A stretch of 64,000 bases of DNA. Source: Actinacidiphila yeochonensis CN732 (GTDB taxonomy: Bacteria; Actinomycetota; Actinomycetes; Streptomycetales; Streptomycetaceae). The notes beneath the pieces were generated by a model. The model did not search any database and had not been told where the DNA came from. It saw only the letters and a program-made list of their open reading frames with translations. Below, in pieces: positions 28,287-36,862 of this stretch (positions within the stretch are counted from its first letter, which is position 1; the number at the start of each line of letters is the position of its first letter). Both the position numbers and the translations under genes were made by a program. The stretch is from positions 1,240,001 to 1,304,000 of the forward strand of contig NZ_JQNR01000004.1 in assembly GCF_000745345.1 (NCBI RefSeq). The letters run 5' to 3'.

Positions 28287-28376
28287 TCAGGCGGCGGCAA
28301 CCGGCGAGCTGGTCGCTCGCGCGGTCGCGCTGGTGCCGGGCACGGTCCCCGTGCCGCGGCTGGTGCCGTGACTCAT
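28287..28376 (-). CDS. Possible 29-residue leader peptide upstream of the AlaRS-like gene
   Basis: A short ATG-initiated frame rich in Thr, Ser and Gly that ends Pro-Val-Ala-Ala-Ala with three consecutive GCC codons before TGA. It lies 119 bases upstream of the synthetase paralogue and on the same strand. A leader ending in alanine codons before an alanyl-tRNA synthetase relative suggests an attenuation-type control, but there is no clear ribosome binding site and alanine codons are frequent in this genome, so this is speculative. Confidence 0.25.
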   Translation of the reverse strand: MSHGTSRGTGTVPGTSATARATSSPVAAA

Positions 28377-28558
28377 GGGGCCGACCGTAGCAGGGAGGCG
28401 GCCCGCGCCGCCGCTCCGTTTCCGGGCCGTCCCGGGCTGTCCGAGCCTGTCCGAGGCCGTGCGGGACGGTGATCCAGCCGGAAGGGGTTCGTCAGAGGGG
28501 AACGTGCCGGACCAGCCGCCGCGACTCGCGCCGCCGCGAAAGCTCCAGGCCGCGGCGG

Positions 28559-28564
28559 TAGCGT
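28559..28564 (+). promoter_or_regulatory. -10 box of the SpoIIE-like gene
   Basis: TAGCGT lies seven bases before the ATG at 28572, the spacing of a leaderless start. No convincing -35 box is seen. Confidence 0.45.
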
Positions 28565-28571
28565 GGAGGAC

Positions 28572-29799
28572 ATGACCGCCAGCGGCCGGCGCGCGGGCCT
28601 CGCCGTGTCGCGCTGCCTCTCCTCGCCCCGCGTCCGGCTCGCGGCGCCGTTCGCGGCGCTCGCCGTGCTCGTCGCCGTCGACTTCGCCGGGGGCCCGGAC
28701 ATCCGGATCAGCGGTCTCCTGATCGCCGTACCCGCCCTGTCCGCCGTCTTCCTCGCCGCGCTGCCCGTGCTCGTGATCGCCGTCGTCGCCCTGGGGTGCG
28801 TGGTGGCGACCGCGGTGGAGAACGGCACCGTCGGCACGGAGAACTTCCCGGTGGTCATGGTCACCACCGTGCTGGTCGGGGCCGGATCGGTGCTCGCCGC
28901 CCGGCTGCGCAGCAGCCGCGAACGGCAGCTCGCCCAGGTGCGCAGGGTCGCCGAGGTCACCCAGAGGGCACTGCTGCGGCCGCTGCCGCCCCGCCTGGGC
29001 CGGGTCACCATCTCGTCGATGTACCTCGCGGCCGACGAGGAGGCGGCGATCGGCGGCGACCTGTACGCCGCGGCCCGCACGTGCGGCGCCTCCCGGGTGA
29101 TGGTGGGCGACGTGCAGGGCAAGGGGCTGGGCGCCGTCGAGGTCACGGCGCTGCTGCTGGGCGCGTTCCGCCGCGCCGTCCGCGACGGTACGGCGCTCGC
29201 CGCCCTGCCCGCCTACCTCGACGCCGACCTGCGCGCCGACCTCGCCGACCTGGCGCGGGACGCCCCGCCGACCCGCCCCGCTGCCGCAGGGCCCCGGCGC
29301 GGCCCTCGCCGAACCCCGCACGATCTCCCGCACCGGCCCCACGTCCGAGCCGGTCCCAGCCGCCTCCCCCGGACCGGGCTCCGGCTACGGCGAGCTGTTC
29401 GTGACCGCCGTCGTCATCGACGTGGCCGACGACGGCTCGGTGGTGCGGGTGGCCAACTGCGGCCACCCCCCGCCGCTGCTGATCCACGACGGCACCGTGG
29501 CCACGCTCTTCCCCGGCGCGCCGGAGCTGCCCCTCGGCCTCGGCGACCTCTCCGAGGGCAGGCACCACATCGACGTCCACCCGCTCGCCGTCGGCGACAT
29601 CCTGCTGCTCTACACCGACGGCGTGATCGAGGCCCGCGACCCCGCCGGGGAGTTCTACCCGCTGGCGGAGCACCTGGCGCGCTGGACCGCCGACACCCCC
29701 GAGGCCCTGCTGGAGGACATCCGCGCCGACCTGCTCCGCCACGCGGACGCCCGGCTGTCCGACGACATCGCCATGGTCGCCGTCCAGCGCGTCGCCTGA
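28572..29799 (+). pseudogene. SpoIIE/PP2C-type serine phosphatase with membrane N-terminus, frameshifted
   Basis: The first part (28572 to about 29275) encodes three or four membrane helices, a linker RERQLAQVRRVAEVTQRALLRP and the start of a SpoIIE domain (GGDLYAA, GDVQGKGLGAVEVTALLLGAF). The rest of the domain (GELFVTAVVIDV, CGHPPPLLI, DILLLYTDGVIEARD, SDDIAMVAVQ) is in the next frame from about 29280 to 29799. The frames join at the C run 29276-29279: removing one C or adding two restores a protein of about 409 residues. The paralogue at 35711-36862 is intact and shows what the whole protein should look like. Such phosphatases usually dephosphorylate anti-anti-sigma factors or act in stress signalling. 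Either a real mutation or a sequencing error. Confidence 0.85.
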
Positions 29800-29914
29800 C
29801 CCGGCCGCGCCTGCCCCCGGCCCGCCGACACCCCGCCCCCTCCGCGGCCGTCCTCGTGCCTCTCCCGGCAGGGTGTGCCCCTCTCGCCGCCCTGGCACGG
29901 ACCCTCGCGGCGTT

Positions 29915-29955
29915 GGCCGAAAGAGCCACGTAGCCGACTACGTGGCTTTCCGGCC
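29915..29955 (+). terminator. Strong stem-loop with short T tract after the phosphatase gene
   Basis: AGCCACGTAG and CTACGTGGCT pair perfectly around CCGA and are flanked by a further partly paired GGCCGAAAG/TTTCCGGCC, followed by TTT in the outer stem. It resembles a classical intrinsic terminator. Confidence 0.75.
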
Positions 29956-30084
29956 GCCTGGTGACGACCCGCGCCAGCGCACCTCGCCACCGGGCAGACC
30001 CTGCCGGTCGCGGCACGAGCGGAACCGGCTCCGGGGGCGGCGCGTCGGACCCGTACAGCAGCGACGGCGGACATGGGGGCGGGC

Positions 30085-30951
30085 ATGCGCGGGGGAGCGG
30101 GCGGACAGGGAGCGGCGGCGGTGGTCCTGCTGGCCGCGGGGGCGATCGGATGCGGCGGCGGGACAGGGCACCTCGTGGTGGCCGGCCGTCCGCCGGCGGT
30201 GCCGTACGGCGGACCCCTGCACGTCCCCCGCAGGGACACGGCCGGGCGGGACGACCCCGCCTCCGCGAAGGCAGCGGCGGGGGCGGCCGGGCTCGCGCTG
30301 GAGTGCTCGGGGGAGGTCTACTCCGGCGGTACCAGAGACCCGTGGAGCAAGGGCGACGGCGGGCGGACCCCGGAGGAGGGGCTGAAGGCGTACTTCTCCG
30401 TCGAACAGCCGGACCTGCCGCGCTACGGCTACCGGGTGGAGCGCAGGGACGCCCAGCGGGTCCTCTTCTCCTTCGACGTCGGCGGCCGGACCAAGGTCGC
30501 CGTCATCGTGGCCAGGGACCAGCCCGGCCGGCCCGGCTGGGGTCCGGAGACCAGCGCCTCCTGCGACCCGGCTGAACTGCCCGCGAGCTTCACCGGCAAA
30601 GAGCCCTACGAGATCTGGTCCGACCGGGCCGGCCACCGCGTTCCGGTGGCGAAGGTCAACAGCACGGCCGGCCCCGCGCACTGCGGCTGGCAGCAGGCAC
30701 ACTTCCTGGAACTCGACGAGGCGGCGGCCGACCGGCTCTACGCCCGCGACCCCGAGGGCGTCCTGCCGCCCGGCACGCTCACCTCCCGCTACGAGGGCGA
30801 CGCGACCCTGCCCGCCGACGCGCGGGACACCGGCTACCACTGGCACGACGAGGAACTGTGGACCTCGGCCGACACCTCGAAGGTGTACGTGCGCACCTCC
30901 GACCGCGTCGAGGCATGGCCTGCCGTCGCCCCGGACCACGCCTGCCAGTGA
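30085..30951 (+). CDS. Putative lipoprotein of unknown function
   Basis: A 288-residue protein with a short signal peptide ending in LLAAGAIGCGGG, where IGC is an acceptable lipobox, so it is probably anchored to the outer face of the membrane. The mature part has four further cysteines and stretches such as EGLKAYFSVEQPDLPRYGY and GYHWHDEELWTSADTSKVYV, but no family I recognise. ATG 30085 gives the best signal peptide; ATG 30073 is an alternative. Homologous lipoproteins in Streptomyces are usually single genes of unknown role. Confidence 0.75.
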   Translation: MRGGAGGQGAAAVVLLAAGAIGCGGGTGHLVVAGRPPAVPYGGPLHVPRRDTAGRDDPASAKAAAGAAGLALECSGEVYSGGTRDPWSKGDGGRTPEEGLKAYFSVEQPDLPRYGYRVERRDAQRVLFSFDVGGRTKVAVIVARDQPGRPGWGPETSASCDPAELPASFTGKEPYEIWSDRAGHRVPVAKVNSTAGPAHCGWQQAHFLELDEAAADRLYARDPEGVLPPGTLTSRYEGDATLPADARDTGYHWHDEELWTSADTSKVYVRTSDRVEAWPAVAPDHACQ

Positions 30952-30984
30952 CGCCGCCGACATCCGTACGGAGGCCGGAGAGTG

Positions 30985-31028
30985 CCCGGGCGGAGCCCCG
31001 CTCCTCGTCCAGGGCGGGGCTACCCGGG
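30985..31028. terminator. Stem-loop between convergent lipoprotein and EI24 genes
   Basis: CCCGGG plus AGCCCCGC pair with GCGGGGCT plus CCCGGG, giving a 14-bp stem with a small internal asymmetry, between two convergent genes. Confidence 0.75.
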
Positions 31029-31034
31029 TGTGCG

Positions 31035-31904
31035 TCACATGACCTGGCGCCGAGGGTCCGTGGGTGAACCGGAGTCCCGTGTCCACGGGGCCGGTTCCGC
31101 GCTGCCGGGCCGAGCCTCGCGGCCGGGAGCCGGGGGCACCGCCCCGGCCTGCGCGGGCACGGCGGCGGTCGCCGGGAGCAGCGCGCGCACCAGCAACGTC
31201 GCGCCGGCCACCGCGCCCGGCATCAGCACCACCGCGGCCACCGGCACCAGGAAGGCCAGCACGAGGGGCACGCCGAAGCCCAGCACCATCGGCAGATGTC
31301 CCCGCAGCAGCCGCAACTGCTCCTTCACGGGCACATCCCGCCGCTGGAAGGCGACGGCCGCCAGCTCCAGCACCAGGAAATAGCCCGACACGCAGAAGCC
31401 GGCCACGGGCACCGCCGTCTGGCCCAGCACCGGAACGAAGCCCAGCGCGAACAGGACGACGCCGAACGCGGCGACCCGTATCAGCACCCGGACCGCGTCC
31501 CGCAGCCCGATCCACAGCTCTCGCCACCAGGGCCGCTCCGGCGCCTCCGGCGCCCCGCCCTCGGCGGCCTCCACCCGCTCGGCCAGCGCCTCGTAGAACG
31601 GACCGCCGACCAGCAGTGCGACGGCCGTGAACGACACCACCGCCAGCAGCAGCCCGCCGCCGACGACCACCGCCGTCAGCAGGTCGCGGAACGCGCCCCG
31701 CCAGAGGGAGGGCCAGTGCGCCGCGAACGGCGTGGCCCAGGCCACCAGGTCGTCGCCCCACACCACCAGGGCGACCAGCGCCACGGCGTATCCGGCCAGG
31801 GTGATCAGGGCCGGCAGCATGCCGAAGCGCCAGTCCCGCCCGTGGCGAGCCACCCACCGCTGACCCTCGACGAGCAGCCGAAGACCCGTCACCACCTCAC
31901 CCAT
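31035..31904 (-). CDS. EI24/CysZ-like integral membrane protein
   Basis: A 289-residue protein with about five to six membrane helices and the EI24 family order: a basic N-terminus (VTGLRLLVEGQRWVARHGRD), helices, then GGPFYEALAERVEAAEGG and the LRRGHLP-like segment RLLRGHLPMVLGFGVPL. The family includes the sulfate transporter CysZ, but actinobacterial members have unknown roles. The start ATG at 31904 lies six bases after TACGAT. The C-terminal tail beyond the last helix is hydrophilic and Pro-rich. Confidence 0.85.
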   Translation of the reverse strand: MGEVVTGLRLLVEGQRWVARHGRDWRFGMLPALITLAGYAVALVALVVWGDDLVAWATPFAAHWPSLWRGAFRDLLTAVVVGGGLLLAVVSFTAVALLVGGPFYEALAERVEAAEGGAPEAPERPWWRELWIGLRDAVRVLIRVAAFGVVLFALGFVPVLGQTAVPVAGFCVSGYFLVLELAAVAFQRRDVPVKEQLRLLRGHLPMVLGFGVPLVLAFLVPVAAVVLMPGAVAGATLLVRALLPATAAVPAQAGAVPPAPGREARPGSAEPAPWTRDSGSPTDPRRQVM

Positions 31905-31910
31905 GCTGGG

Positions 31911-31916
31911 ATCGTA
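31911..31916 (-). promoter_or_regulatory. -10 box of leaderless EI24-like gene
   Basis: TACGAT on the minus strand, six bases before the ATG at 31904. Confidence 0.5.
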
Positions 31917-32126
31917 CGCGCCCCCACCGACAGGGGTACCGGTGACGGGTTCCGGCGGTCTCAGCTCTCCGCTGACCGGCGTCCCGCTGGGCTGCCTTCG
32001 GGTTGTCCGGGTCGTTCTGTCCGCCCGGCCGGAGCCCGTTCCCACGGCTCCGGCGGGGCGGAACCCGACCTGGCAGGAGCTCGGCCGCAAGCCTCCGACG
32101 TCCTCCCCGCGCCGCCCGGCCGGTGC

Positions 32127-33110
32127 CTACCCTCGGGCGGGAAGGGTGTGTTCGGCGGGGTCCGCTCCCAGGCCGGCTCCCGTGTCGACGCCCTGGGGAG
32201 CGGTGTCCGCGCCGGACGCTGACGGAGTCCGCGGTGCCGTCCGGTGGGTGCGTTCGACGGTCTGGCCCCAGGAGGTTCCGGCGATCATGAGCACGGCGCC
32301 GAGAGCGGCCCAGAGGGTGAGCCGTTCGCCGCCGACGCTGATCCCGACGGCGACGGCCCAGATCGGTTCGGTGCCCAGCAGCAGGCTGGCCCGGCTGGCT
32401 GAAGTGCCCTGCACGGCCCAGGTCTGGGCGAGGAAGGCGAACACGCTGCAGAACAGGGCGAGATAGATCAGCTCGGCCCAGGTGGCGGCACCGCGGTGGA
32501 CCAGGCCGGGCAGGCGGGTGACGGCGAGCGGCAGGAACAGCGCCGAGCCGACGAGGGTCTGTGCGGTCGTCAGGTGCAGCGGGTCCATGGGGCGGCCCGC
32601 GGTGAGCCGTCCGACGAGAGCGACATGCCCGGCCCGGACGACCGCGGCGGCGAGCACCAGCACGTCTCCCAGCCGTGGTGCGTGCAGCCCGGTGCTGGAA
32701 GCGAGCAGGCCGACGGCCACGACGCAGAGCCCGGCGGCCAGGAAGAACGTCCACGGCAGCCGGCGGCTGCCGGTGCGGTCCAGAAGCGGTGTCAGCACGA
32801 TGGTCAGACTGATGATCAGCCCGGCGTTCGCGGCGCTGGTGTGCGCCACCCCGTAGGTCTCCACGACGAGCACGGCCGCCTGGGTGACTCCCAGCAGCGA
32901 GCCGACCCGGACCTCCGCGCGGGCCCAGCGGCGCCGCCGCCTGCGGGAAGCGAGCAGGGCTCCGCACGCGAGCGCGGAGATCGCATACCGGGCGAACAGG
33001 ACCACCAGGACCGGGAGCGCTTCGGTGGCCGTCTTGGCCGCGAGGTAGCTGGAACCCCAGACCAGTGCGACCAGGAGAAGTACCGCGTCGGTGCGGCGGG
33101 CAACATGCAT
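32127..33110 (-). CDS. EamA (DMT) family transporter
   Basis: A 327-residue membrane protein with ten predicted helices arranged as two EamA repeats. Recognisable patterns are LLVALVWGSSYLAAKTATEALP in helix 1 (shown here in part as ALVWGSSYLAAKTA) and GTEPIWAVAVGISVGGERLT at the end of the second repeat. The family exports amino acids or metabolites, or imports some. ATG 33110 is preferred; GTG 33152 would add 14 residues. The divergent LysR gene 81 bases away probably controls it, a very common pairing. Confidence 0.9.
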   Translation of the reverse strand: MHVARRTDAVLLLVALVWGSSYLAAKTATEALPVLVVLFARYAISALACGALLASRRRRRRWARAEVRVGSLLGVTQAAVLVVETYGVAHTSAANAGLIISLTIVLTPLLDRTGSRRLPWTFFLAAGLCVVAVGLLASSTGLHAPRLGDVLVLAAAVVRAGHVALVGRLTAGRPMDPLHLTTAQTLVGSALFLPLAVTRLPGLVHRGAATWAELIYLALFCSVFAFLAQTWAVQGTSASRASLLLGTEPIWAVAVGISVGGERLTLWAALGAVLMIAGTSWGQTVERTHRTAPRTPSASGADTAPQGVDTGAGLGADPAEHTLPARG

Positions 33111-33166
33111 GCGCCCACGCTGCCCCACCACTACCGTGAAGACCACAACCAACCTCTCAACCTGAG

Positions 33167-33183
33167 GTGTAGCAGCCCTACAC
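33167..33183. promoter_or_regulatory. Palindrome GTGTAG-N5-CTACAC, candidate LysR operator
   Basis: Perfect 6-bp arms with a five-base spacer give the T-N11-A layout recognised by LysR proteins. It overlaps the -10 box of the LysR gene and lies about 56 bases upstream of the EamA start, so one protein bound here could repress itself and regulate the transporter. Confidence 0.6.
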
Positions 33184-33184
33184 T
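33179..33184 (+). promoter_or_regulatory. -10 box of leaderless LysR gene
   Basis: TACACT followed by seven bases and the GTG at 33192. The mRNA would start at the start codon. Confidence 0.55.
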
Positions 33185-33191
33185 GTCAGGG

Positions 33192-34097
33192 GTGGACGAA
33201 CGGCAGCTGCGCATCCTGCGCGAACTGGGAGACCTGGGCAGCGTCACCGCGGTCGCCGAGGCACTGCACGTGACGCCGTCCGCGATCTCCCAGCAACTGC
33301 GGCTGCTGCAGCGCGCGATCCCCGTCCCCCTCACCGAACGCGCCGGACGCCGCGTGGTACTGACCGACGCCGGGCAGGCCCTGGCCGCGGCGGCCGTCAA
33401 GGTCGAGACCGCCCTGGCCCAGGCCCGGCACACGATCACCGACTTCGCCGAGCAACCCGACGGCGACGTGTCCGTGGCCGCGTTCCACAGCGCGGCGTCC
33501 GCGTTCTTCCCGTTGCTGCTGCGCGGCCGAGTCGTTCCCGGCCGACCCCGCCTGGCGCTCGCGGACGAGGACGTCGCCCAGGACCGCTTCCCGGCGCTCA
33601 CCCGGACTTACGATCTCGTGCTCGCCCACCGCCTCGACCACGCTCCGCCGTGGCCGCGCAGCGTGACGGCCACGACGCTGCTGCGCGAGCCCCTCGACGT
33701 GGCCCTGCCGGCCGGCCATGAGCTGGCGTCCAAGCCGCAGCTCACACCGCGGGACGTGGCGGACCAGCCGTGGATCACGGTGCACGACGGCTTCCCGCTG
33801 ATGTCCACCATCGAGGCCATCGCGAGCGTCGCCAACCGCCGACTCGAAATCGTCCACCGCATCAACGAGTTCGCTGTGGTCGCCGAGGCCGTCGCCGCCG
33901 GCGGCGGCCTCGCGCTGATGCCCCGTTGGACCGCCCGACCACACCCCGACGTCGTCCTCAGGCCGCTCGGCGGAGTGCACGCTCGACGCGACATCGACGT
34001 CCTCCACCGGCCGGAGCGCACCGCCCGAAAGGCCGTCCGAACGGTCCTTGACGAGTTGCGCCGCGCCGCCGCACAGATCCAGGGCCCCGGCCGCTGA
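33192..34097 (+). CDS. LysR-family transcriptional regulator
   Basis: A 301-residue LTTR. The N-terminal helix-turn-helix (ELGDLGSVTAVAEALHVTPS then AISQQLRLLQ) is followed by the linker helix and a type 2 periplasmic-binding-like effector domain (LLREPLDVALPAGHEL, GGGLALMPRW). The GTG at 33192 is the start used here because a -10 box ends seven bases before it and the family starts within a few residues of MDERQLRIL. Divergent from the EamA exporter that it probably regulates. Confidence 0.93.
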   Translation: MDERQLRILRELGDLGSVTAVAEALHVTPSAISQQLRLLQRAIPVPLTERAGRRVVLTDAGQALAAAAVKVETALAQARHTITDFAEQPDGDVSVAAFHSAASAFFPLLLRGRVVPGRPRLALADEDVAQDRFPALTRTYDLVLAHRLDHAPPWPRSVTATTLLREPLDVALPAGHELASKPQLTPRDVADQPWITVHDGFPLMSTIEAIASVANRRLEIVHRINEFAVVAEAVAAGGGLALMPRWTARPHPDVVLRPLGGVHARRDIDVLHRPERTARKAVRTVLDELRRAAAQIQGPGR

Positions 34098-34146
34098 GCC
34101 ACCCGCCACCGGTATCGGTGTGCCCATGCCGAGGAAGAGCCGGCAG

Positions 34147-34175
34147 CGACCGGACGGCCTCCGCCCGTCCGGTCG
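34147..34175. terminator. 11-bp stem-loop between convergent LysR and dehydrogenase genes
   Basis: CGACCGGACGG pairs with CCGTCCGGTCG across a seven-base loop in the 234-base convergent gap. Confidence 0.75.
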
Positions 34176-34331
34176 GATCGGCCGCACCCGCCGGTGCGCA
34201 CGGTGCGGGAACGGAGACCGGCGGAGAACAGGGCCGTCGGTCCACGCCCGTCCTCGACGATCGGCTTCTCCGCCCCGGCCCATCGCCCAGGCGGTCCGGG
34301 CCTGGGCGGACGAGGCCCGGAACGCGGCGGA

Positions 34332-35369
34332 TCAGCCCGGGGTGATCACCGTGATGCCCGTCGGCGAGCCCTGGCTCAGCGCGGCCAGCGCCCGCGGCGC
34401 CTCGTCCAGGGTGATGGAGCCGCCGAGCAGCAGATCGGGCCGGAGCGAGCCGGCGGCCACCTGCCGCAGCATCTCGGGGTAGGCGTGCGCCGCCATGCCG
34501 TGGCTGCCCAGGAGTTCGAGCTCCAGCGCCAGCACCCGTCCCATCGGGACCTCCACCGCGCCCTCGGCCAGCAGCCCCACCTGCACGTGCCGTCCCCGGG
34601 CCCGCAGCCCGAGCACCGAGGCCGCGCACGTCGCCGCCGAGCCGAGCGCGTCCAGCGACAGGTGCGCGCCCCCGGAGGTCGCCGCCCGCACCGCCTCCGC
34701 CGTCTCCGGCGCCGAGCCGCCCGGCGCCAGGCACACCGCGGCGCCCAGCGTCCCGGCCAGCCGCAGCGCGCCGGGCGACGGGTCGACGGCCACCACCCGC
34801 GCCCCGCAGGACGCCGCGACGGCCACCGCCGAGAGCCCGACACCGCCGCAGCCGTGCACGGCCACCCACTCGCCCGGCCGGGCCCTGCCCCGCGCCGCCA
34901 CCGCCCGGTAGGCGGTGGCGAACCGGCAGCCCAGCGCCGCCGCCACGGAGTACGGCAGCTCCTCGGGCAGCGCGACGAGGTTCACGTCCGCCCGGTGCAC
35001 GACCACGTACTCGGCGAACGATCCCCAGTGGGTGAAGCCCGGCTGCTCCTGCCGTTCACACACCTGCTGGTCGCCGCGGGCGCAGGCCGGGCAGTCGCCG
35101 CAGGCGCACACGAAGGGCGCCGTCACCCGCTCCCCGCCCCGCCACCGCCGGACGTCCGCGCCCACCGCCACGACCTCGCCGGCGAACTCGTGGCCCGGAA
35201 CGTGCGGCAACGCGATCCCGTCGTCGTGGCCCATCCAGCCGTGCCAGTCGCTGCGGCACAGCCCGGTGGCCGCCACCCGCACCACCGCGCCGCCCGGCGG
35301 CGGCGCCGGGTCCGGCACCTCGCGCACCTCCGGCAGCACTCCGAACTCCCCGAACCACACGGCCCGCAC
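34332..35369 (-). CDS. Zinc-dependent alcohol dehydrogenase
   Basis: A 345-residue medium-chain dehydrogenase. Catalytic zinc ligands are in GLCRSDWHGW and VPGHEFAGEV; the structural zinc cysteines are in CACGDCPACARGDQQVCE; the NAD loop is VHGCGGVGLSAVAVAA. It oxidises an alcohol or polyol with NAD(P). The GTG at 35369 is chosen because GGAGGA lies nine bases upstream and the protein then begins RAVWFGEFG, normal for the family; the frame upstream is non-coding. The gene stands alone, divergent from the membrane phosphatase. Confidence 0.92.
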   Translation of the reverse strand: MRAVWFGEFGVLPEVREVPDPAPPPGGAVVRVAATGLCRSDWHGWMGHDDGIALPHVPGHEFAGEVVAVGADVRRWRGGERVTAPFVCACGDCPACARGDQQVCERQEQPGFTHWGSFAEYVVVHRADVNLVALPEELPYSVAAALGCRFATAYRAVAARGRARPGEWVAVHGCGGVGLSAVAVAASCGARVVAVDPSPGALRLAGTLGAAVCLAPGGSAPETAEAVRAATSGGAHLSLDALGSAATCAASVLGLRARGRHVQVGLLAEGAVEVPMGRVLALELELLGSHGMAAHAYPEMLRQVAAGSLRPDLLLGGSITLDEAPRALAALSQGSPTGITVITPG

Positions 35370-35697
35370 CGCCCACCGTCCTCCGCATCCGACCAGCACA
35401 CCCGGCGCGGCGGCACGTCCGGTGCCGCCGCGCCGCCAGCATCGCAGGCGGCCCCACCGCCCCCGTCGGCGGCACCCCGCCCACCGCCGTGCGGCGGGGT
35501 GCCCCAGCCCGGCCCCGTCGAGCGCGGGGGACACGGCCCCCTCGGCGTGGACGGTACCCCGCGCGACCCCGCCGGGGCCGGGCCGGACAGCGCCTCGCGC
35601 CCCTCCTGACCTGGGAGTTCACCCGCCCACAGCGCTCCTCGCACACCTGCGTGTGACGATATCCACAGCACGCCGACAAGACGGTCGAACGTGGCTA

Positions 35698-35703
35698 TAC
35701 CCT
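35698..35703 (+). promoter_or_regulatory. Candidate -10 box of the PP2C gene
   Basis: TACCCT seven bases before the GTG at 35711 (an overlapping TATACC is two bases further upstream). Consistent with another leaderless start. Confidence 0.4.
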
Positions 35704-35710
35704 CATCTTC

Positions 35711-36862
35711 GTGACGACTAATCAGCGACGGCGCCGCTCAGGCCCCCCCGATCGCCGGCGCGGCCTCGTGAACTGGTCGCCGGTGCTGCTGGCCTGCCTG
35801 ATCGGCGCCCTGGCGCTCGCCACGCCACGCCAGTTCGCCATCAGCCGGCTGCTCGCCGCCGCCCCGGCACTGGCCGCGTCGATGTGGTCGGTCGCCGCCA
35901 CCGTGCTGCTCGGCCTGGCCACCCTCGCCGCCGTGGTCTGCGTCCAGTTGGCCTTCCACATGCCCGCCACCGCCACCGCCTTCGCCGCGGCGGCGCTCGC
36001 CGCCGTCACCGCCGCGGCGGGGTACGCCGCCCACGTCCGGCTGCACCGCGAGCACACCCTCTCCCAGGTGAGATCCGTCGCGGAGGCCGCCCAGGCGGTG
36101 GTGCTGCGGCCGGTGCCGCCGCGCCTGGGCCCGGTCGGCATCGAGACGCTCTACCTCGCGGCGGCCGAGGAGGCGCGGATCGGCGGCGACTTCTACGAGG
36201 CCGTCAACACCCCGCACGGGGTACGGGTCCTCATCGGGGACGTGCGCGGCAAGGGGCTGTCCGCGGTGGGTGTGGCCAGCGCCGTCACCAACTGCTTCCG
36301 CGAGGCCGCCTACGACGAACCCGACCTGACCCGTCTCGCCCGCCGCCTCGACACCAGCATGGTCCGCTACACCGCCACCATGGCCCCCTCCGCCCTGCCG
36401 GACGCGGGGGAGGGGTTTGCCACCGCCGTCCTGGCCCAGATCCGCCCGGGCGTCGGCGGCCTGGACCTGGTGAACTGCGGCCACCCCCCGCCGCTGCTGA
36501 TGCGCCGGGACGGCGTGGTGGCGCTGGAGCCGGCCGCCGCGTCGCCGCCGCTGAACATGGCCGCGCTCATCGGCGGGGAGTACACCGTGGACACCGTGCC
36601 GTTCGTCCTCGGCGACCGGCTCCTGCTCTACACCGACGGCGTCACCGAGACCCGCGACGCCGCCGGGGTGTTCTTCCCACTGGAGCAGTGGGTGGACCGC
36701 CAGGACGGCGTCTCCGACCGGAAGCTGCTGGAGCTGCTGCACGAGCGACTCCTGGTCTACAGCGGCGGCGCGCTCGACGACGACATCGCCGCGCTCGTCG
36801 TCCACTACGACGCGCCCGCCACCGCGGTGCCCGCCACCCCGACCAGTGCCAGCCGCCCCTGA
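35711..36862 (+). CDS. Membrane-bound SpoIIE/PP2C-type serine phosphatase
   Basis: A 383-residue protein: four membrane helices in residues 15-115, a short coiled linker EHTLSQVRSVAEAAQAVVLR, and a complete SpoIIE domain with metal-binding motifs GGDFYEA, GDVRGKGLSAVG, NCGHPPPLLM, LLYTDGVTETRD and DDDIAALVV. It should dephosphorylate a serine or threonine on a partner protein such as an anti-anti-sigma factor. No PAS, GAF or kinase domain is attached. It is a paralogue of the frameshifted gene at 28572-29799 and has the same domain order, but neither has an anti-sigma partner next to it. Confidence 0.93.
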   Translation: MTTNQRRRRSGPPDRRRGLVNWSPVLLACLIGALALATPRQFAISRLLAAAPALAASMWSVAATVLLGLATLAAVVCVQLAFHMPATATAFAAAALAAVTAAAGYAAHVRLHREHTLSQVRSVAEAAQAVVLRPVPPRLGPVGIETLYLAAAEEARIGGDFYEAVNTPHGVRVLIGDVRGKGLSAVGVASAVTNCFREAAYDEPDLTRLARRLDTSMVRYTATMAPSALPDAGEGFATAVLAQIRPGVGGLDLVNCGHPPPLLMRRDGVVALEPAAASPPLNMAALIGGEYTVDTVPFVLGDRLLLYTDGVTETRDAAGVFFPLEQWVDRQDGVSDRKLLELLHERLLVYSGGALDDDIAALVVHYDAPATAVPATPTSASRP

